Below are positions 36,255-43,853 of a stretch of 64,000 nt of DNA, piece after piece. The notes beneath the pieces are model-generated. The model worked only from the letters and a program-made list of their open reading frames with translations. It was not told the origin of the DNA and made no database searches. This stretch comes from BNWE01 sp964369545 (GTDB taxonomy: Bacteria; Pseudomonadota; Alphaproteobacteria; UBA3830). How positions within the stretch are numbered: the stretch's first letter is position 1; the number at the start of each line of letters is the position of its first letter. Made by a program: the position numbers and the translations under genes. The DNA lies in the NCBI GenBank assembly GCA_964369545.1, contig CAYJFA010000007.1, positions 15,737 to 79,736 of the forward strand, read 5' to 3'.

Positions 36255-37895
36255 TTAAAAACCATAATCTCCCATTCCACCACCTGGTCCAGGCATTGGA
36301 GCTTCAGCTTTTTTCTCTGGTTTATCAGCAATCATGCACTCTGTAGTCGCCATTAAACTTGCTATGGATGCTGCGCTTTGTAGCGCAATCCTAACAACTT
36401 TTACTGGATCGATAATTCCAGCTTTTATCATGTCGGTATATTCGCTTTTTCTTGCATCAAAACCGAAGTTGAAACTATCGTTTTCAAGGATTTTTCCAAC
36501 TACTAAAGAAGCATCCAAACCAGCATTGTCTACTATTTGCCGCGCAGGTGCTTGTATAGCTTTCTTTAGTATTTCAATTCCAAGACGCTCATCGTCGTTT
36601 TTATGCGCAATATTTGAAAGGACTTTTGTAGCTCTCAATAAAGCGATACCTCCGCCAGGAACTATTCCTTCCGCAACTGCGGCGCGAGTAGCATTAATGG
36701 CGTCTTCTACACGGTCTTTGCGTTCCTTAACTTCTAGTTCTGTTGCTCCACCTATTCTTATGACAGCTACTCCACCTGATAGTTTTGCGAGTCTTTCCTG
36801 AAGTTTCTCACGATCATAATCAGACGTTGTTTCTTCCATTTGTCTTTTAATTTGACTGCAGCGAGCTTCGATATCCTGCTTAGACCCAATGCCATCTACG
36901 ATGGTTGTGTTGTCTTTGTCAATCAAGATTTTCTTTGCGCTACCAAGCATATTCATATCAACAGTATCAAGCTTGATTCCCAAATCTTCACTGATGACCT
37001 GACCATTTGTAAGAATCGCAATATCTTCCAACATTGCCTTTCTTCTATCCCCAAACCCAGGAGCCTTAACTGCAGCTACTTTCAATCCGCCGCGTAATTT
37101 GTTAACGACTAATGTTGCTAGAGCCTCTCCTTCAACATCTTCGGCTATAATTAATAGCGGCCTTCCGGATTGTACAACTTTTTCCAAAACAGGAAGCAGC
37201 GGTTGTAGAACAGAAAGCTTTTTCTCATGAAGCAAAATGAGTGGGTTTTCCAGCTCACAAATCATTTTTTCTGAATTGGTAACGAAGTATGGGGAGCAAT
37301 ATCCACGATCAAATTGCATACCTTCAACGACTTCTAATTCCGTTTCTAAAGATTTGGCTTCTTCGACAGTGATTACGCCTTCTTTACCGACTTTTTCGAA
37401 AGCTTTTGAAAGCATTTCTCCGACGGATACATCTCCGTTTGCAGAAATAGTTCCAATCTGCGCAATTTCTTCATTCGTTGAAATTTTTTTAGAAACCGTG
37501 TGCAACATATTAGTGATTTCTGCTACTCCGGCATCTATACCTCTTTTCAGATCTATAGGATTTACGCCTGATGCTACGACTTTTAGCGCTTCTTTGACTA
37601 TCGATTGAGTGAGAACAGTGGCGGTAGTGGTTCCATCTCCAGCAAGATCATTTGCTTTACTTGCTGCTTCTTTAACCATCTGGGCTCCCATATTTTCAAA
37701 CTTATCAGATAGTTCAATTTCTTTCGCTACGGTCACACCATCTTTTGTAATCTTTGGGGATCCAAAGCTTTTTTGAATAACGACATTGCGTCCTTTTGGT
37801 CCTAAAGTAACTTTTACAGCACTGGCTAACATATCAACGCCAGTCAGCATTTTGTTTCGAGCGTCAACCGAAAATTTTACGTCTTTTGCTGCCAT
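36255..37895 (-). CDS. groEL: Chaperonin GroEL
   Basis: The 60-kDa chaperonin subunit that folds proteins in a double ring with GroES. The 546 residues begin MAAKDVKFSVDARNKMLTGV. The ATP site shows GPKGRNVVIQKSFG and GDGTTTATVL (near 86-95), and D398 of the hydrolysis motif lies in the VEDAINATRAAVAEGIVPGG region. The C-terminal tail is short (PGPGGGMGDYGF) instead of the long GGM repeat. AGGAG lies 6 bases before the ATG. groES precedes with a 9-base gap. Confidence 0.98.
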   Translation of the reverse strand: MAAKDVKFSVDARNKMLTGVDMLASAVKVTLGPKGRNVVIQKSFGSPKITKDGVTVAKEIELSDKFENMGAQMVKEAASKANDLAGDGTTTATVLTQSIVKEALKVVASGVNPIDLKRGIDAGVAEITNMLHTVSKKISTNEEIAQIGTISANGDVSVGEMLSKAFEKVGKEGVITVEEAKSLETELEVVEGMQFDRGYCSPYFVTNSEKMICELENPLILLHEKKLSVLQPLLPVLEKVVQSGRPLLIIAEDVEGEALATLVVNKLRGGLKVAAVKAPGFGDRRKAMLEDIAILTNGQVISEDLGIKLDTVDMNMLGSAKKILIDKDNTTIVDGIGSKQDIEARCSQIKRQMEETTSDYDREKLQERLAKLSGGVAVIRIGGATELEVKERKDRVEDAINATRAAVAEGIVPGGGIALLRATKVLSNIAHKNDDERLGIEILKKAIQAPARQIVDNAGLDASLVVGKILENDSFNFGFDARKSEYTDMIKAGIIDPVKVVRIALQSAASIASLMATTECMIADKPEKKAEAPMPGPGGGMGDYGF

Positions 37896-37904
37896 TTTTA
37901 TCTC

Positions 37905-38207
37905 CTATTTATTAATGATGCCTAAAATATCAGATTCTTTAAGAATTGTGTATTCCGATCCATCTATTTTAATTTCGTTGCCCCCCCATTTCGCGAACAT
38001 TACGCGGTCACCGATTTTTACTTCTAATGGATGTAATACGCCTTTGTCATCTCTTGTCCCTGTACCAATGGCTAAAATTTCTCCTTCCATTGGCTTCTCC
38101 TTTGCTGTATCAGGAATTATAATTCCGCCCGGAGACTTCTCTTCCTGATCAAGTCTTTTAATCAAAACTCGATCTTTTAACGGTGTAAATTTTACTGTTT
38201 TGGTCAT
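37905..38207 (-). CDS. groES: Co-chaperonin GroES
   Basis: The 10-kDa lid of the GroEL cavity. The 100 residues contain the family motif FTPLKDRVLIKRLDQEEKSP at the start, the mobile-loop sequence GGIIIPDTA (about 27-35) and MFAKWGGNEIKIDGSEY near the end. It is a little longer than the usual 95-97 residues. GGGAG lies 6 bases before the ATG. No CIRCE element was found upstream, so HrcA control is unlikely; a heat-shock sigma promoter could not be placed with confidence. Confidence 0.98.
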   Translation of the reverse strand: MTKTVKFTPLKDRVLIKRLDQEEKSPGGIIIPDTAKEKPMEGEILAIGTGTRDDKGVLHPLEVKIGDRVMFAKWGGNEIKIDGSEYTILKESDILGIINK

Positions 38208-38597
38208 TAGTTACTCCCAATTTTACCTAAAATTAAATTACATAAAGGCAATTGTATAAAAATCTTCAAAAAAAGCAAACGAAACTAAAGAAAATACAAC
38301 AATGTCTTTTATGTGTTGGATTTTTAGCTGAATTCACTAATTTTTTATACTTCCAAACACTATCTCAATATTATGATAAATATAAAACCCCTTGAGTACT
38401 TTTTTTAATATAGCTTGCTTTTAAAAAACTATTATCCAACGCCTCTTAAAACAAAAATTCCTCATAAAGAGGCGAATAAATTTTATCAGACAGCTCTCTA
38501 TTCTTCAATAACAATAATCAAGTTTTTGTAAAAATTAATAATGTTTTAATGTTTTTGCCATATAATGCATATATTATTAAATAAGGAGATTTTTAAA
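38208..38597. other. Gene-free AT-rich spacer upstream of groES
   Basis: The 390 bases between divergent groES and a small secreted-protein gene have no gene. A single DnaA-box-like TTATCCAAC lies at 38432-38440. GCCTCTT (38441-38447) pairs with AAGAGGC (38467-38473). I looked for CIRCE and a DnaA-box cluster and saw neither. The groESL promoter must be here. Confidence 0.4.
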
Positions 38598-38759
38598 ATG
38601 AAAATACTTTTCACTTTACTCGTATTAGGTGTGTTTGCTATTCCCTCTTCCGGGTTTTGCAATGATGAAGCAAAATCAGATCAACAGACAACACAGAGTG
38701 AAACAGACAAGCATGAAACAGAACAGCCAACAACCACAGATAAAGAAGCTGCGAAATAA
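38598..38759 (+). CDS. Small secreted Thr/Glu-rich protein
   Basis: A 53-residue protein with a clear signal peptide (KILFTLLVLGVFAIPSSG) and a mature part of about 33 residues made almost only of polar residues (Asp, Glu, Lys, Thr, Gln). AAGGAG lies 9 bases before the ATG, which fixes the start; the longer upstream frame has no ribosome site. A Cys at residue 21 (GFC) could make it a lipoprotein, although the -3 to -1 residues SGF fit the lipobox poorly. No family recognised. Confidence 0.6.
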   Translation: MKILFTLLVLGVFAIPSSGFCNDEAKSDQQTTQSETDKHETEQPTTTDKEAAK

Positions 38760-38883
38760 TTTTTAAATATTCTAATTTATATCTGATTTTTAATTAATAT
38801 AAATATTTAAAATAGATATTTTTAGAGCATAAGGAAAATATGGTCTAAGGATGACCGTTTTTAATGTGAATTTATCTATATTT

Positions 38884-38922
38884 AAACCATATAAGAAACA
38901 CATTTCTTATATGGTTTTTGTT
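38884..38922 (+). terminator. Strong intrinsic terminator upstream of rpmH
   Basis: AAACCATATAAGAAA (38884-38898) pairs perfectly with TTTCTTATATGGTTT (38903-38917) over a CACA loop, followed by TTGTTTTTG. It lies 124 bases after the small secreted-protein stop. It either ends that transcript or a separate small RNA. Confidence 0.8.
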
Positions 38923-38939
38923 TTTGATGATAAATGCTA

Positions 38940-38968
38940 TTGCGTGAAAGCATCTATGTATTTATATT
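38940..38968 (+). promoter_or_regulatory. Promoter of rpmH-rnpA-yidD
   Basis: TTGCGT (38940-38945) and TATATT (38963-38968) are 17 bases apart, about 45 bases before the rpmH start and directly behind the strong terminator. Position and spacing support it; activity is inferred. Confidence 0.45.
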
Positions 38969-39012
38969 ACATGTATTAATAAAATTATTGTGAAAAGAGA
39001 TAGAGGTAATTT

Positions 39013-39144
39013 ATGGGTAAGCCAACTTATAATCCAAGCAGGTTAGTTCGCAAGCGGAGACATGGGTTTAGAGCTAGAACAGCTGCTGGCGGACACGTTT
39101 TGAAATCAAGGAGAGCAAAAGGAAGAGCTCGTCTTTCTGCGTGA
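39013..39144 (+). CDS. rpmH: 50S ribosomal protein L34
   Basis: The 43-residue, strongly basic ribosomal protein reads MGKPTYNPSRLVRKRRHGFR at its start and ends in KSRRAKGRARLSA. The pattern RKRRHGFRAR with KGR near the end is unmistakable. It is too short for common ORF cut-offs. GAGG precedes the ATG. It heads the classic rpmH-rnpA-yidD group; rnpA begins 6 bases after its stop. Confidence 0.97.
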   Translation: MGKPTYNPSRLVRKRRHGFRARTAAGGHVLKSRRAKGRARLSA

Positions 39145-39150
39145 TTTCTA

Positions 39151-39519
39151 TTGAAGAAACAATTTAGAATCTTACTTAGAAAAGATTTTGTAAGGATTGC
39201 GGGTTCTGGTTTTTATTTTAGAATAGGGGCTGTTGTTGTGCAATGCGATACAAACGACCTCAATCACTTCCGTGTTGGGTTTACTGCTTCAAAAAAAGTA
39301 GGCAATGCGGTAATTAGAAATAGATGCAAGCGCAGAATGAGAGCGGCTGCAGAGGTTGTGTTAAGTAGGTTTGCTGTCTCGGGAATTGATTATGTAATAA
39401 TCGCTAAAAGAGCCACTGCAACTATAAGTTGGGATGTTTTATTAGAATCCATTCAAACCGCGGTACTTTTTTTGAATCAAAAATGTTTAAATGCAAAAAA
39501 TCGCGCTTTTATTAATTAG
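39151..39519 (+). CDS. rnpA: Ribonuclease P protein component
   Basis: RnpA is the protein subunit of RNase P and helps the RNA (rnpB, 26 kb) bind precursor tRNA. The 122-residue basic protein starts with a TTG. GFTASKKVGNAVIRNRCKRR (about 44-63) is the RNR signature region. The order rpmH-rnpA is conserved in most bacteria, and the genes are 6 bases apart. yidD overlaps its end by 29 bases. Confidence 0.94.
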   Translation: MKKQFRILLRKDFVRIAGSGFYFRIGAVVVQCDTNDLNHFRVGFTASKKVGNAVIRNRCKRRMRAAAEVVLSRFAVSGIDYVIIAKRATATISWDVLLESIQTAVLFLNQKCLNAKNRAFIN

Positions 39520-39715
39520 ATTTTATCAAAAATTGATCTCTCCCTTTAAGGATGCAATGTTGCCATATGCGTCTCAATGTAAGTTTTATCCATCGTGTTC
39601 GGAATATGCAATTTTATCTCTAAAAAAGCATGGTATAATAAAAGGGACATTTAATGCTGTTGTACGCTTATTAAAATGCAATCCTATGTCAAAAGGCGGA
39701 GTTGATTTTCCTTAA
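39491..39715 (+). CDS. yidD: Membrane protein insertion efficiency factor YidD
   Basis: A 74-residue protein that in E. coli aids insertion of proteins by YidC. The family signature is clear: IRFYQKLISPF near the start, then CKFYPSCSEYAI (about 30-41) and NPMSKGGVDFP at the end. The start overlaps rnpA by 29 bases, as in many bacteria. yidC normally comes next but is not found here; an rluD gene follows instead. Confidence 0.95.
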   Translation: MQKIALLLIRFYQKLISPFKDAMLPYASQCKFYPSCSEYAILSLKKHGIIKGTFNAVVRLLKCNPMSKGGVDFP

Positions 39716-39767
39716 CAGGGCATTGAATTCACTTTAGAAATTGCAATTTTATTCTTTATTTTAGTCA

Positions 39768-40739
39768 TTGTTTGCTGGAGGAGATATTATTTTAACATTA
39801 TCTGTAATTGTTGATATTAAAAAAAATCGATTGGATAAATTTTTAGCGATTGAATTACCTATCTATTCCAGAAGCAAAATCCAAGAACTAATATCTTCTA
39901 ATAATGTCTATGTAAACAATAATGCCATTAAAGATGTTAATTACAATCTTAAAATTAAAGATGAAATAGTAATTTTTGATAATCTTAATGTTGTGCAGCG
40001 GCATATAATACCTGAAAAGGATGTCGTTTTTTCCATTTTATATGAAGATGAAAATTTAATTGTGATTAATAAACCTGCAGGTTTGGTTGTTCATCCTGGT
40101 GCGGGGAATTATTCCGGTACTCTTGTTAACGGCCTTGCGTATTACTGCAAAGATAATTTGTCAACTGGAAATGAAGATCATCGACCAGGTATTGTTCATA
40201 GAGTAGATAAAGACACCAGCGGAGTTTTGGTGATTGCAAAAAACAATCAAACTCATATGCATTTAGCTGAGCAATTTAAAGAACATTCTATTAAAAGGAA
40301 GTATATTTGTTTTTGCTATGGTGTACCCCAACCTATGAATGGAAAAATAGAAACGTTTATAGGGCGCGACAAAAATAATAGGCTGAAAATGAATGTTGTG
40401 GATGAAAAAAACGGTAAACGTGCGATTACTTTTTATAGAACATTAGAAACTTTTGCACAATTTGCGACAAAATTAGAATGTGAGTTACATACCGGTAGAA
40501 CTCATCAAATAAGAGTGCATATGTCTCATATTGGGCATAGCTTGATAGGAGATGCAACATATAAAATCAAAAATTATGCTATACCTAAAGATAAAATTGA
40601 AATTATAACAAAATTCACAAGGCAGGCGCTTCATGCATATTTTTTGGAATTTATTCATCCGAAGTCAATGAAAAAGTTGCATTTCGAAATAGATTTACCG
40701 GAAGATATGGTTACATTGAATAGAACATTAAGATTATAA
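39768..40739 (+). CDS. rluD: Pseudouridine synthase, RluD/RluA family
   Basis: The enzyme converts uridines of 23S rRNA to pseudouridine. An S4 RNA-binding domain (about 17-75, RLDKFLAIELPIYSRSKIQE) is followed by the catalytic domain with HRVDKDTSGVLVIAKN near residue 144, where Asp is the nucleophile, and HTGRTHQIRVHMSH near 242. At 323 residues the length fits RluD; RluC is less likely. The start is odd: the frame opens with TTG at 39768, while the best ribosome site GGAGGAG (39777-39783) lies inside the frame, with only ATT codons after it (39786, 39789). An ATT start is therefore possible. Confidence 0.9.
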   Translation: MFAGGDIILTLSVIVDIKKNRLDKFLAIELPIYSRSKIQELISSNNVYVNNNAIKDVNYNLKIKDEIVIFDNLNVVQRHIIPEKDVVFSILYEDENLIVINKPAGLVVHPGAGNYSGTLVNGLAYYCKDNLSTGNEDHRPGIVHRVDKDTSGVLVIAKNNQTHMHLAEQFKEHSIKRKYICFCYGVPQPMNGKIETFIGRDKNNRLKMNVVDEKNGKRAITFYRTLETFAQFATKLECELHTGRTHQIRVHMSHIGHSLIGDATYKIKNYAIPKDKIEIITKFTRQALHAYFLEFIHPKSMKKLHFEIDLPEDMVTLNRTLRL

Positions 40740-40740
40740 A

Positions 40741-40941
40741 TTACATGGCTTCATTTAGGCCATTTTCGATATTATTGTAGATTCTTATGTAACCATTTCC
40801 AACTGTTCTGTATTCTACTATAAGCATAGTCGCAATTAATGAACCAATTAACGTATACTCTATCAATGTAGCGCCTGTATATTTTTGTTTGTTCAGCAAT
40901 TTTCTATTTTTAAAGAAAGACAACATAGCGCCTAAATCCAT
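40741..40941 (-). CDS. Flp/Fap-type IVb pilin
   Basis: A 66-residue pilin precursor. The core GATLIEYTLIGSLIATMLIV (about 23-42) matches the Flp family, with the invariant Glu and Tyr five residues into the mature protein. Cleavage would be before or near GATLIEY after a leader of about 22 residues. Flp pilins make Tad pili for surface attachment. None of the Tad assembly genes is in the window, so the gene is isolated. It may serve a remote tad locus or be a relic. Confidence 0.75.
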   Translation of the reverse strand: MDLGAMLSFFKNRKLLNKQKYTGATLIEYTLIGSLIATMLIVEYRTVGNGYIRIYNNIENGLNEAM

Positions 40942-41017
40942 TTATACTAATATAAATAATATAAAAGGAAAATGAACGAATAATTAAAACTATTAAATAT
41001 TTTTATAGCTAATATAT

Positions 41018-41731
41018 TTAATTGTTTGATCTATTCCCGAGAAATCTTAGCAGATATAAGAATAGGTTTACAAAATCTAAGTAAAGCCTCATAGCGCCGA
41101 TAATAGCTTTCTTTTCACTTGTCGGACTTGAATCTGATTCAATATAATAGCTTTTTATGATCTGAGTATCGTAGGCTGTTAATCCTGTAAAAATAATGAC
41201 TCCAATCGCTGATATTACCAGTGATGTAGCGGGACTTCTCATAAAGATGTTGGCTATACTGGCTATTATCAACCCAATCAGCCCCATCATTAGAAAAGAT
41301 CCAAAACTTGTGAGGTCTTTTTTTGTAACATACCCATATATTACCATCGATAAAAACATCGAGGATGTAACAAAAAACGTGTATGCAATACTAAATGTAG
41401 AATAAACAAAAAATATTGATGACAATGATAAACCTAATACAGCTGCATATCCAAAAAATAACGCTTTTGCTTTGTCTGGAGACATATTTGATATTCTGCT
41501 GACTAAATAAATTGATATTCCCAATGGAGCTAACGCAACTATCCAAAACAACAGTGTTGAAGAAAGCAAAAGGGACATAAATGCAGCAGATGTGCTTGTA
41601 ATATAAGCAACTAAAGCAGTCACCGCTAATCCTCCGGACATATATGAAAATACATTTAACATATACTGGCGCAAGCCGGCATCAATAATATTTGTGGCTT
41701 TCTGATAAGATTGTGTGGAATTTTTCTGCAT
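41018..41731 (-). CDS. Bax inhibitor-1/YccA family membrane protein
   Basis: A 237-residue integral membrane protein with seven hydrophobic helices. The family features are VFSYMSGGLAVTALVAY near residue 28, VGL-type loops, and FTGLTAYDTQIIKSYY (about 180-195) with the conserved Asp. Bacterial members (YbhL/YccA) are calcium-leak channels or FtsH modulators; the exact role here is unknown. It is divergent from potA. An N-terminal segment of 20 polar residues precedes the first helix. Confidence 0.9.
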   Translation of the reverse strand: MQKNSTQSYQKATNIIDAGLRQYMLNVFSYMSGGLAVTALVAYITSTSAAFMSLLLSSTLLFWIVALAPLGISIYLVSRISNMSPDKAKALFFGYAAVLGLSLSSIFFVYSTFSIAYTFFVTSSMFLSMVIYGYVTKKDLTSFGSFLMMGLIGLIIASIANIFMRSPATSLVISAIGVIIFTGLTAYDTQIIKSYYIESDSSPTSEKKAIIGAMRLYLDFVNLFLYLLRFLGNRSNN

Positions 41732-41927
41732 GTTTGCTTTCCTCTTTTAATTTATCAATTGAATTATATCATAATTTAATAATATTGCTATAATGCAGGT
41801 ATACTCTTTGCACTTCTTTATATTTTATATTTATGAAAAACTTTATAAGGATACGATTTTGTGTAAGAATAAATCGATTTGTATAATTTTTATATGGATT
41901 GTTTGAAATTGATTTCGAGGATATTTG

Positions 41928-43070
41928 ATGAATACACGGCCTAAACATCTTAGTAAGCTTGAGCCTTGGCAGGATCCGAAAACGCAACCATATGTTTCCA
42001 TCAAAAATCTAACCAAAAATTTTGGCGGACGTATTGCAGTTAATGATGTCTCCCTTTCTATATATAAAGGAGAATTGTTTTCTTTATTAGGACGCTCAGG
42101 ATGTGGAAAATCAACGCTTCTACGCATGTTGGCAGGGTTTGAATCTCCATCTTCAGGAAAAATTTTCATAGATGGTGTTGATATGACTGATACACCAGCC
42201 TATAAAAGGCCCGTTAGTATGGTGTTTCAATCATACGCTTTGTTTCCTCATATGACAGTTGAGCAGAATGTCGCGTTTGGGTTGATTCAAGAAGGAATAC
42301 AAAAATCTGAAATACGAGATAGGGTCAGTGCATATCTTGAACTTGTGCAAATGGTCGGATATGAGCGTAGAAAACCTGATCAACTGTCTGGGGGGGAAAG
42401 GCAAAGGGTTGCTCTTGCTAGAAGCCTGGTTAAGCATCCAAAATTAGTTTTACTCGATGAGCCGCTTGCTGCTCTTGATAAAAAACTTAGAGAACGTACT
42501 CAATTGGAATTAGTAAACATTCAGGAAAAAGTTGGCGTGACATTTATCATGGTTTCCCATGATCAAGAAGAGGCTATGACTATGTCTACGCGAATTGGTT
42601 TAATGAACGAAGGAAGAATATTGCAAGTGGGCGGGCCGACCGAAATTTATGAATATCCTAACTCAAAATATGTTGCCAATTTTATTGGATCAGTGAATCT
42701 TTTTGATGGAATAGTGATTGAAGAGCAGTCAGATCATGTGGTTGTAAAATCTACAGTAATGGAAAAAAATTTATACATCAGTCATTCTGCATCTGCGGCT
42801 ATAGGTGCGCAGATTAGTGTTGCCATTCGTCCAGAAAAGGTAATGCTTACTACGGAATCCCCTGCAGGAGAATTTAATTGGACAAGCGGCGTTGTGAAAG
42901 ACATTGTTTATTTAGGCGATGTTTCAATTTATTACGTAAGGCTAAAATCGGGGATTACGATTCTTGCTACTGTTGCAAATCTTGTTAGGGCGGCAGAGCG
43001 TCCTATACAGTGGGAAGATAAGGTTTTTTTATATTGGAAACCTGAAAATGGGATCGCGTTGGCTATATAA
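41928..43070 (+). CDS. potA: Spermidine/putrescine-type ABC transporter ATPase (PotA/PotG)
   Basis: A 380-residue ATPase that powers polyamine-type import with PotB and PotC. Walker A is GRSGCGKST (near 58-66), the signature is QLSGGERQRVALARS, and Walker B reads LVLLDEPLAALD. A TOBE domain fills about 280-375, typical for PotA. CGAGG lies 8 bases before the ATG at 41928; a TTG one codon earlier is less likely. Separation of potA from potBC by about 12 kb and the missing binding protein are unusual for this operon, but a common rearrangement in reduced genomes. Confidence 0.93.
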   Translation: MNTRPKHLSKLEPWQDPKTQPYVSIKNLTKNFGGRIAVNDVSLSIYKGELFSLLGRSGCGKSTLLRMLAGFESPSSGKIFIDGVDMTDTPAYKRPVSMVFQSYALFPHMTVEQNVAFGLIQEGIQKSEIRDRVSAYLELVQMVGYERRKPDQLSGGERQRVALARSLVKHPKLVLLDEPLAALDKKLRERTQLELVNIQEKVGVTFIMVSHDQEEAMTMSTRIGLMNEGRILQVGGPTEIYEYPNSKYVANFIGSVNLFDGIVIEEQSDHVVVKSTVMEKNLYISHSASAAIGAQISVAIRPEKVMLTTESPAGEFNWTSGVVKDIVYLGDVSIYYVRLKSGITILATVANLVRAAERPIQWEDKVFLYWKPENGIALAI

Positions 43071-43165
43071 GAAAAATTGGTTTTTTCAAAACATTTTAAT
43101 GTTAAAAAATTATATTGAAAACAGGCAAAGTTGTTTAAAATTTTAGTTTTTATTTGAAATAAAAG

Positions 43166-43194
43166 TTGATTATGTTTTAATTGTAATATATAAT
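43166..43194 (+). promoter_or_regulatory. Promoter of the phasin gene
   Basis: TTGATT (43166-43171) and a perfect TATAAT (43189-43194) are 17 bases apart. The transcript would start near 43201 and carry an 85-base leader with a hairpin (43215-43239) before AAGGAG and the phasin start. Confidence 0.6.
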
Positions 43195-43285
43195 AAACTT
43201 GCTAAGAGGATCTGGCGGTGTTGGTATCAACGTAACCGCTTGGCTTGGTTATAGTAATGCAAAAAATATAAGGAGATAGTTCGAT

Positions 43286-43699
43286 ATGGCAACCTCTACA
43301 AGTACAAATGAAAAAGCGAATGAAAGCGGATTTAAGGGTTTCAAAATGCCTAATATTGATGCGAACGCTATGTTAGATTCATATAAAAAAAATTTAGAAA
43401 TGATGGGATTAATAAATAAAATGTCCATGGAAGTTTGTAATGGGATTACAAAATTACAAACAGCATTTATAAAGCAAATGATGGCTGACATGGGAAGCAT
43501 AATGGAAAAAGGTGCAAAACCATCCGAAGCTATCTCAAGATTTTCTGATGTTACGCGCAATACTTTAGTTAAAGCTATCGGTAATGGAAAACAAATTTCT
43601 GATATGATTACTGTTGCTAATAATGATATTACAGCAGCGGCAACGAAGAGATTTAAAGAGTCACTTGAAGAAGCCAAAGCTGCTGTAAATAAAAAATAA
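43286..43699 (+). CDS. Phasin family protein
   Basis: A 137-residue, mostly helical amphipathic protein of the phasin type. The pattern KKNLEMMGLINKMSMEVCNG, then QTAFIKQMMADMGSIMEKG, matches phasins that coat polyhydroxyalkanoate granules. Phasins can also act as general surface or stress proteins. No polyhydroxyalkanoate synthase is in the window. AAGGAGA lies 9 bases before the ATG. Strong promoter, strong ribosome site and own terminator suggest high expression. Confidence 0.75.
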   Translation: MATSTSTNEKANESGFKGFKMPNIDANAMLDSYKKNLEMMGLINKMSMEVCNGITKLQTAFIKQMMADMGSIMEKGAKPSEAISRFSDVTRNTLVKAIGNGKQISDMITVANNDITAAATKRFKESLEEAKAAVNKK

Positions 43700-43723
43700 A
43701 TATTTATTATTAAACGATCGATT

Positions 43724-43755
43724 AAAGCGCTAATTTCTATAATTGGCGCTTTTTT
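43724..43755 (+). terminator. Intrinsic terminator of the phasin gene
   Basis: AAAGCGCTAATT (43724-43735) pairs with AATTGGCGCTTT (43741-43752) over a 5-base loop, with one T-G pair, followed by T residues. It lies 25 bases after the stop codon. Confidence 0.85.
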
Positions 43756-43853
43756 TATGCGAATCATCTATTAACAATTTTCTAGATTCTAATATAATAA
43801 ACTTTTTAAAATAAGCTATCCTTATAATATCCAAACTTAATACAAAGGTGAAA

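Noticed and set aside
38208..38330. CIRCE element upstream of groES
   Set aside because: No TTAGCACTC or GAGTGCTAA arms were found.
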